Of a stretch of 64,000 bases of DNA, positions 59,514 through 64,000 are shown in pieces. The notes under the pieces are model-generated. The model was not told the origin of the DNA. It saw only the letters and a list, made by a program, of their open reading frames with translations, and searched no databases. The DNA is from Citrobacter sp. R56. Its GTDB lineage: Bacteria; Pseudomonadota; Gammaproteobacteria; Enterobacterales; Enterobacteriaceae. Every line of letters begins with the position of its first letter. Positions within the stretch are counted from its first letter, which is position 1. The position numbers and the translations under genes were made by a program. The DNA is taken from NCBI RefSeq assembly GCF_016811995.1, contig NZ_CP069159.1, positions 186,001 to 250,000 of the forward strand. Reading direction: 5' to 3'.

Positions 59514-60182
59514 ATGATTCGCTTTGAACATGTCAGCAAGGCCTATCTCGGTGGGAGACAAGCGCTGCAAGGGGTCACATTCCACATGCAGCCTGGCGAG
59601 ATGGCGTTCCTGACCGGTCACTCAGGTGCGGGGAAAAGTACCCTGCTGAAGCTGATCTGTGGGATTGAGCGGCCAAGCGCCGGGAAAATCTATTTCAGCG
59701 GGCATGACATCACGCGTTTGAAAAACCGTGAAGTGCCGTTTCTGCGCCGTCAGATCGGGATGATTTTCCAGGATCACCACCTGTTGATGGATCGTACGGT
59801 CTTCGACAACGTGGCGATCCCGTTGATTATTGCGGGCGCCAGCGGAGACGACATTCGTCGTCGCGTCTCGGCGGCACTGGATAAAGTTGGCCTGTTGGAC
59901 AAAGCGAAGAACTTCCCGATTCAACTTTCCGGCGGTGAGCAGCAACGTGTGGGCATCGCCCGGGCAGTGGTGAACAAACCGGCAGTATTACTGGCGGATG
60001 AACCGACCGGGAACCTGGATGACGCGCTGTCGGAAGGGATCTTACGTCTGTTCGAAGAGTTTAACCGCGTCGGGGTGACGGTACTGATGGCAACGCACGA
60101 CATTGGGCTCATTTCCCGCCGTTCGTATCGGATGCTGACCCTGAGCGATGGACATTTGCATGGAGGCGAGGCCCGTGAATAA
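59514..60182 (+). CDS. ftsE: Cell-division ABC ATPase FtsE
   Basis: 222-aa cytosolic ATPase that with FtsX activates periplasmic amidases through EnvC during septation. Walker [10 protein letters not shown] near residue 36, signature LSGGEQQRV near residue 140, Walker [12 protein letters not shown] and the His switch ATHDIG are all intact. ATG follows the ftsY stop by 2 bp; its 3' end overlaps ftsX by 8 bp. Confidence 0.97.
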   Translation: MIRFEHVSKAYLGGRQALQGVTFHMQPGEMAFLTGHSGAGKSTLLKLICGIERPSAGKIYFSGHDITRLKNREVPFLRRQIGMIFQDHHLLMDRTVFDNVAIPLIIAGASGDDIRRRVSAALDKVGLLDKAKNFPIQLSGGEQQRVGIARAVVNKPAVLLADEPTGNLDDALSEGILRLFEEFNRVGVTVLMATHDIGLISRRSYRMLTLSDGHLHGGEARE

Positions 60183-61233
60183 GCGCGACGCGATTAATCA
60201 AATCAGGCAATTCGGTGGTCGACTGGACCGCTTCCGTAAATCTGGCGGCGCGTCCCCAGACGGTGGCCGCAATGCGCCAAAGCGTGCGAAGTCTGCGCCA
60301 AAACCCAATTCGCGTAAAACCAACGTCTTTAACGAACAGGTTCGCTACGCGTTCCAGGGGGCGTTACAGGATCTGAAAAGCAAACCACTGGCGACGTTTC
60401 TGACGGTGATGGTTATCGCGATCTCCCTGACCCTGCCAAGCGTGTGCTACATGGTTTACAAAAACGTGAACCATGCGGCGACGCAATATTACCCTTCTCC
60501 GCAGATCACCGTATATCTGCAAAAAACGCTGGATGATGACGCAGCGGCAGGAGTGGTGGCGCAGTTACAGGGCGAGCAGGGCGTGGAAAAAGTGAATTAC
60601 CTGTCGCGAGATGACGCACTGGGCGAGTTCCGTAACTGGTCCGGATTTGGCGGCGCGCTGGACATGCTGGAAGAGAACCCGCTGCCGGCCGTGGCGGTAG
60701 TGGTGCCGAAACTCGACTTCCAGGGAACGGACTCGTTGAATACGCTGCGCGATCGGATTTCGCAAATTAACGGTATCGACGAAGTGCGCATGGATGATAG
60801 CTGGTTTGCCCGTCTCGCAGCGCTGACTGGTCTGGTTGGCCGGGTATCGGCGATGATCGGCGTACTGATGGTGGCGGCGGTCTTCCTCGTCATCGGCAAC
60901 AGCGTGCGCCTGAGCATCTTTGCCCGTCGCGACACCATTAACGTACAGAAATTGATCGGCGCGACAGACGGTTTTATTCTGCGTCCGTTCCTGTATGGCG
61001 GTGCACTGCTGGGCTTCTCTGGCGCATTTCTTTCTCTGATTTTGTCAGAAATTTTGGTGATGCGACTGTCGTCTGCCGTGACCGAAGTGGCGCAGGTTTT
61101 CGGAACGAAATTTGATATCAACGGATTATCGTTCGACGAGTGTCTGCTGTTGTTGCTGGTGTGCTCAATGATTGGCTGGGTGGCGGCCTGGCTTGCCACG
61201 GTACAACATTTACGTCACTTTACTCCCGACTAA
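60175..61233 (+). CDS. ftsX: Cell-division membrane protein FtsX
   Basis: 352-aa inner-membrane partner of FtsE. I start at GTG 60175 ([15 protein letters not shown]), inside the ftsE end, matching the family length; frames starting upstream are artefacts. A basic cytosolic N-terminus of ~70 residues precedes the first helix ([23 protein letters not shown]), a periplasmic domain (~100-220) and three further helices with the MacB-like FtsX fold ([59 protein letters not shown]). It overlaps ftsE, indicating coupled translation. Confidence 0.97.
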   Translation: MNKRDAINQIRQFGGRLDRFRKSGGASPDGGRNAPKRAKSAPKPNSRKTNVFNEQVRYAFQGALQDLKSKPLATFLTVMVIAISLTLPSVCYMVYKNVNHAATQYYPSPQITVYLQKTLDDDAAAGVVAQLQGEQGVEKVNYLSRDDALGEFRNWSGFGGALDMLEENPLPAVAVVVPKLDFQGTDSLNTLRDRISQINGIDEVRMDDSWFARLAALTGLVGRVSAMIGVLMVAAVFLVIGNSVRLSIFARRDTINVQKLIGATDGFILRPFLYGGALLGFSGAFLSLILSEILVMRLSSAVTEVAQVFGTKFDINGLSFDECLLLLLVCSMIGWVAAWLATVQHLRHFTPD

Positions 61234-61371
61234 AAAAACCGTGATATAATCTTTCCCTGCAATGAATTCCCGTTCGCAGGGAAAGAGCTTCAAAAAAATC
61301 TCCTGTCCCTGCCCCCGTATTTTTCAAAACGGTGTCACATTTTGTGCGTAGTTTATTCACAGCGTTGCATT

Positions 61372-61398
61372 GAACTTGTGGATAGAATCACTGTCTGA
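61372..61398 (+). promoter_or_regulatory. Sigma-E promoter of rpoH
   Basis: GAACTT (61372-61377), a 16-nt spacer and TCTGA (61394-61398) match the sigma-E consensus GAACTT-N16-TCTGA exactly. It corresponds to the rpoH P3 of E. coli, which supplies sigma-32 at extreme heat. Confidence 0.9.
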
Positions 61399-61485
61399 TA
61401 AAAATGTGAATGATATTCTCGTTGCTCATAAGCTCTGGCATGATTGTTGTTGTAACGCCGGAAGATAAAGATTGAGAGGATTTGA

Positions 61486-62340
61486 ATGACCAAAGAAATG
61501 CAAAATTTAGCTTTAGCCCCTGTTGGTAACCTGGAGTCTTACATCCGGGCTGCAAACGCGTGGCCGATGTTGTCGGCTGACGAGGAGCGGGCACTTGCTG
61601 AAAAGCTGCATTACCAGGGCGATCTGGAGGCAGCGAAGACGCTGATTCTGTCTCACCTGCGCTTTGTTGTTCATGTTGCTCGTAACTATGCGGGCTATGG
61701 CCTGCCGCAGGCGGATCTGATTCAGGAAGGTAACATCGGCCTGATGAAAGCCGTGCGCCGTTTCAACCCGGAAGTGGGTGTGCGCCTGGTCTCCTTCGCC
61801 GTGCACTGGATCAAAGCTGAGATCCACGAATATGTTCTGCGTAACTGGCGTATCGTCAAAGTGGCGACCACCAAAGCGCAGCGTAAGCTGTTCTTCAACC
61901 TGCGTAAAACCAAGCAGCGTCTGGGCTGGTTTAATCAGGATGAAGTCGAAATGGTGGCGCGCGAGCTGGGTGTCTCCAGCAAAGACGTTCGCGAAATGGA
62001 ATCCCGTATGGCGGCGCAGGACATGACGTTTGATATGTCCTCGGACGATGAGTCCGACAGCCAGCCGATGGCGCCGGTGCTCTATCTGCAGGACAAATCG
62101 TCTAACTTTGCCGACGGCATTGAAGACGACAACTGGGAAGAGCAGGCGGCAAACCGTCTGACTGACGCCATGCAGGGGTTGGACGAACGTAGCCAGGACA
62201 TCATTCGTGCGCGTTGGCTGGATGAAGACAACAAGTCTACTTTGCAGGAACTGGCCGATCGCTACGGCGTTTCCGCAGAACGTGTGCGCCAGCTTGAAAA
62301 GAACGCCATGAAAAAACTTCGCGCCGCTATCGAAGCGTAA
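61486..62340 (+). CDS. rpoH: Heat-shock sigma factor RpoH (sigma-32)
   Basis: 284-aa sigma-70-family factor. Region 2 is visible ([69 protein letters not shown], given in part), including the RpoH box [18 protein letters not shown] near residue 132, and region 4.2 [24 protein letters not shown] at the C-terminus. ATG 61486 follows GAGAGGATTTGA. In E. coli the first ~200 nt of the message form a thermometer that hides the start at low temperature; the start-proximal sequence here looks the same. Confidence 0.98.
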   Translation: MTKEMQNLALAPVGNLESYIRAANAWPMLSADEERALAEKLHYQGDLEAAKTLILSHLRFVVHVARNYAGYGLPQADLIQEGNIGLMKAVRRFNPEVGVRLVSFAVHWIKAEIHEYVLRNWRIVKVATTKAQRKLFFNLRKTKQRLGWFNQDEVEMVARELGVSSKDVREMESRMAAQDMTFDMSSDDESDSQPMAPVLYLQDKSSNFADGIEDDNWEEQAANRLTDAMQGLDERSQDIIRARWLDEDNKSTLQELADRYGVSAERVRQLEKNAMKKLRAAIEA

Positions 62341-62359
62341 TTCCCGCGAAGTCCCCGAA

Positions 62360-62395
62360 AAAACCCTGGATAAATGTCCGGGGTTTTTGTTTTTT
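62360..62395 (+). terminator. Intrinsic terminator of rpoH
   Basis: AAAACCCTGGA (62360-62370) pairs with TCCGGGGTTTT (62377-62387, one G-U) and is followed by a U-rich stretch to 62396. It is 19 nt after the rpoH stop. Confidence 0.9.
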
Positions 62396-62470
62396 TAACG
62401 CCTGCTCTGGCGAATTTTCTCCCCCTGGCAAACACTTACCGATGGGTTGTGCGCATCTTAGGGGATGAAA

Positions 62471-63736
62471 ATGAAAAATAACGAACTGAATGAACGGCGT
62501 TTACAGGCGACGCCGCGCGGTATCGGCGTGATGTGCGATTTTTATGCCGACAGAGCAGAAAACGCTACGCTGTGGGACGTGGAAGGCAATGAGGTGATTG
62601 ATTTTGCCGCCGGTATTGCGGTGCTTAACACCGGCCATCGACACCCAAAAATTATCGCTGCCATTGAGAAGCAGCTTCAGTCATTCACCCATACGGCTTA
62701 TCAAATCGTTCCTTATGAAAGCTACGTCCGGCTTGCGGAACGCATCAACGAACGTGTCCCCATCAACGGTCCGGTAAAAACCGCCTTTTTCTCTACCGGG
62801 GCGGAAGCGGTAGAGAACGCGGTAAAGATTGCCCGAGCCTACACCAAACGGCCCGGGCTGATTACCTTTGGCGGCGCCTTCCATGGGCGGACCTTTATGA
62901 CCATGGCGCTGACCGGAAAGGTCGCTCCCTACAAAATTGGCTTTGGACCGTTCCCCGGGTCGGTGTATCACGCCCAGTATCCTAATGCGGTGCACGGGGT
63001 CAGCACGGCAGACGCGCTGCAAAGCCTGGAGCGAATTTTCAAAGCGGATATCGCGCCCGATCAGGTGGCGGCAATCATCCTTGAGCCGGTACAGGGTGAA
63101 GGGGGCTTTAACGTCGCGCCCGGTGAATTTATGCACGCGCTGCGCGCACTGTGCGATACCCACGGTATTCTCCTGATTGCCGATGAGGTGCAGACCGGTT
63201 TCGCCCGTACAGGCAAACTGTTTGCGATGGAGCATTACAGCGTGCAACCCGATCTCATCACGATGGCGAAAAGCCTGGCTGGCGGGATGCCGCTGTCGGC
63301 GGTTGCCGGACGCGCCGACATTATGGATGCGCCAGCGCCTGGAGGGCTCGGCGGCACCTACGCCGGGAATCCGCTGGCCGTTGCCGCCGCGCATGCCGTA
63401 CTGGATGTGATTGACGACGAGAAGCTGTGCGCGCGTGCCGCCGCGTTAGGCCAACATCTGGTTGAGGCGCTCAACACGGCCAAAGCGAATTGTCCGCATA
63501 TTGCGGATATTCGTGCACAGGGCTCCATGGTAGCGGTGGAGTTTAACTGCCCGTCTTCCGGCCAGCCATCCCCTGAATTTACCCGCCAGGTGCAGAGTAA
63601 AGCGCTGGCGCAAGGACTCTTGCTGCTCAGTTGCGGCGTTTACGGCAATGTGATTCGCTTTCTCTACCCGCTGACTATCCCCGACGCGCAATTTCGCAAA
63701 GCGCTGGAGATTATTACGCACTCGCTGACACGATAA
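62471..63736 (+). CDS. PLP-dependent 4-aminobutyrate aminotransferase (PuuE/GabT type)
   Basis: Class III aminotransferase of 421 aa. ATG 62471 is preferred over 62465 because AGGGG needs spacing. N-terminal ATPRGIGVMCDFYADRAENATLWDVEGNEVIDFAAGIAVLNTGHRHP (in part) is near that of E. coli PuuE. Other features are the PLP phosphate region STGAEAVENAVKIARAYT, FHGRTFMTMALTGKVAPYK, DEVQTGFARTGKLFAME with the PLP-stacking Asp-Glu, and the catalytic lysine in MAKSLAGGMPLSAV. It should convert GABA plus 2-oxoglutarate to succinate semialdehyde and glutamate. It stands alone between rpoH and livJ, so it is probably a second paralog in the genome. Confidence 0.88.
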   Translation: MKNNELNERRLQATPRGIGVMCDFYADRAENATLWDVEGNEVIDFAAGIAVLNTGHRHPKIIAAIEKQLQSFTHTAYQIVPYESYVRLAERINERVPINGPVKTAFFSTGAEAVENAVKIARAYTKRPGLITFGGAFHGRTFMTMALTGKVAPYKIGFGPFPGSVYHAQYPNAVHGVSTADALQSLERIFKADIAPDQVAAIILEPVQGEGGFNVAPGEFMHALRALCDTHGILLIADEVQTGFARTGKLFAMEHYSVQPDLITMAKSLAGGMPLSAVAGRADIMDAPAPGGLGGTYAGNPLAVAAAHAVLDVIDDEKLCARAAALGQHLVEALNTAKANCPHIADIRAQGSMVAVEFNCPSSGQPSPEFTRQVQSKALAQGLLLLSCGVYGNVIRFLYPLTIPDAQFRKALEIITHSLTR

Positions 63737-63742
63737 ACCTGC

Positions 63743-63770
63743 GCCGCCCATTGCGGCGGCCACTTTTTTT
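63743..63770 (+). terminator. Intrinsic terminator of the aminotransferase gene
   Basis: GCCGCC (63743-63748) pairs with GGCGGC (63755-63760) around CATTGC, then CACTTTTTTT. It begins 6 nt after the stop codon. Confidence 0.9.
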
Positions 63771-63942
63771 GTCATCAACTTGTTATCTGACTGTCAAATT
63801 AGCTATTCCAAAATCTTAAAAATCGGGTATGTTTTAGCAGAGTGTGCTGAAAAAGCGTGAACTGCACACCTATAATTGAAATAAAACGCTAAACAACAAC
63901 ATCACAACACACGTAATAACCACAATAATGGGGATTCTCAGG

Positions 63943-64000
63943 ATGAATATGAAGGGTAAAGCGTTATTGGCAGGATGTATCGCCCTGTCTTTGAGCAATA
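63943..64000 (+). CDS. livJ: Leu/Ile/Val-binding protein LivJ, 5' end only
   Basis: The last 58 bases open a reading frame MNMKGKALLAGCIALSLSN that matches the signal peptide of the branched-chain amino-acid binding protein LivJ. ATG 63943 follows a GGGATTCTCAGG leader. The gene runs out of the window, so the mature protein is not seen. Its promoter region (63771-63942) is AT-rich; Lrp and leucine control are known in E. coli. Confidence 0.85.
   Translation, partial: MNMKGKALLAGCIALSLSN

Noticed and set aside
62465-62470. Upstream ATG of the aminotransferase as start
   Set aside because: It directly abuts the GGGG ribosome site; ATG 62471 has proper spacing and gives the usual family length.

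Overview
The window is a contiguous piece of an enterobacterial chromosome. Gene order from bcsC to livJ follows the Escherichia/Salmonella/Citrobacter backbone, and most proteins look like close relatives of E. coli K-12 products. The accessory genes (a divergent LysR/SDR pair, a STY4199-like gene beside treF, an NDH-2-like/Rrf2 pair, a glycerol-type operon between yhiN and nikR, and a second PuuE-type transaminase between rpoH and livJ) point to a non-E. coli member of the family. Citrobacter is the best guess, but the species is not proved. I saw no rRNA, tRNA, IS element, prophage or CRISPR array.

Layout. 1-11 kb: the end of the cellulose operon (bcsC), two c-di-GMP phosphodiesterases (pdeK, pdeH), dctA, yhjJ, kdgK and the AsmA-like yhjG. 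pdeH has a near-perfect FliA promoter. 11-19 kb: a small unrecognised membrane protein in AT-rich DNA, yhjE, yhjD, yhjC with a divergent SDR gene, a GNAT gene, and a STY4199-like membrane protein preceded by a strongly folded RNA element. 19-34 kb: treF, gor, rlmJ, prlC-rsmJ, the NDH-2-like/Rrf2 pair, dtpB, uspA/uspB, pitA, yhiN. 34.4-43 kb: a seven-gene accessory operon. 43-49 kb: nikABCDE-nikR and acpT. 49-64 kb: yhhT, yhhS, dcrB, yhhQ, tusA, zntA, yhhN, yhhM, yhhL, rsmD, ftsYEX, rpoH, a GABA-type transaminase and the first codons of livJ.

The most interesting part is 34.4-43.0 kb. A CRP-like site, a -35/-10 pair and a strong intrinsic terminator precede tightly coupled genes for an MFS transporter, a GlpK-like kinase, a GlpD-like FAD dehydrogenase, an alkyl-DHAP-synthase (AGPS)-like flavoprotein, a GlpP-like antiterminator, a small ABM-fold protein and an iron-type alcohol dehydrogenase. 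Read in order they suggest uptake of an O-alkylated glycerol, phosphorylation, oxidation at C2, flavin-dependent cleavage of the ether to DHAP plus an alcohol, and oxidation of that alcohol. GlpP would couple substrate-phosphate sensing to read-through of the leader terminator. This pathway is inferred from gene content and motifs; I cannot say whether it has already been characterised elsewhere.

Several classical regulatory sites are readable by eye: NikR operator, ZntR operator with 20-bp spacer, sigma-E promoter of rpoH, FliA promoter of pdeH, a sigma-32-like promoter before prlC, a KdgR-like box before kdgK, and many intrinsic terminators and REP elements.
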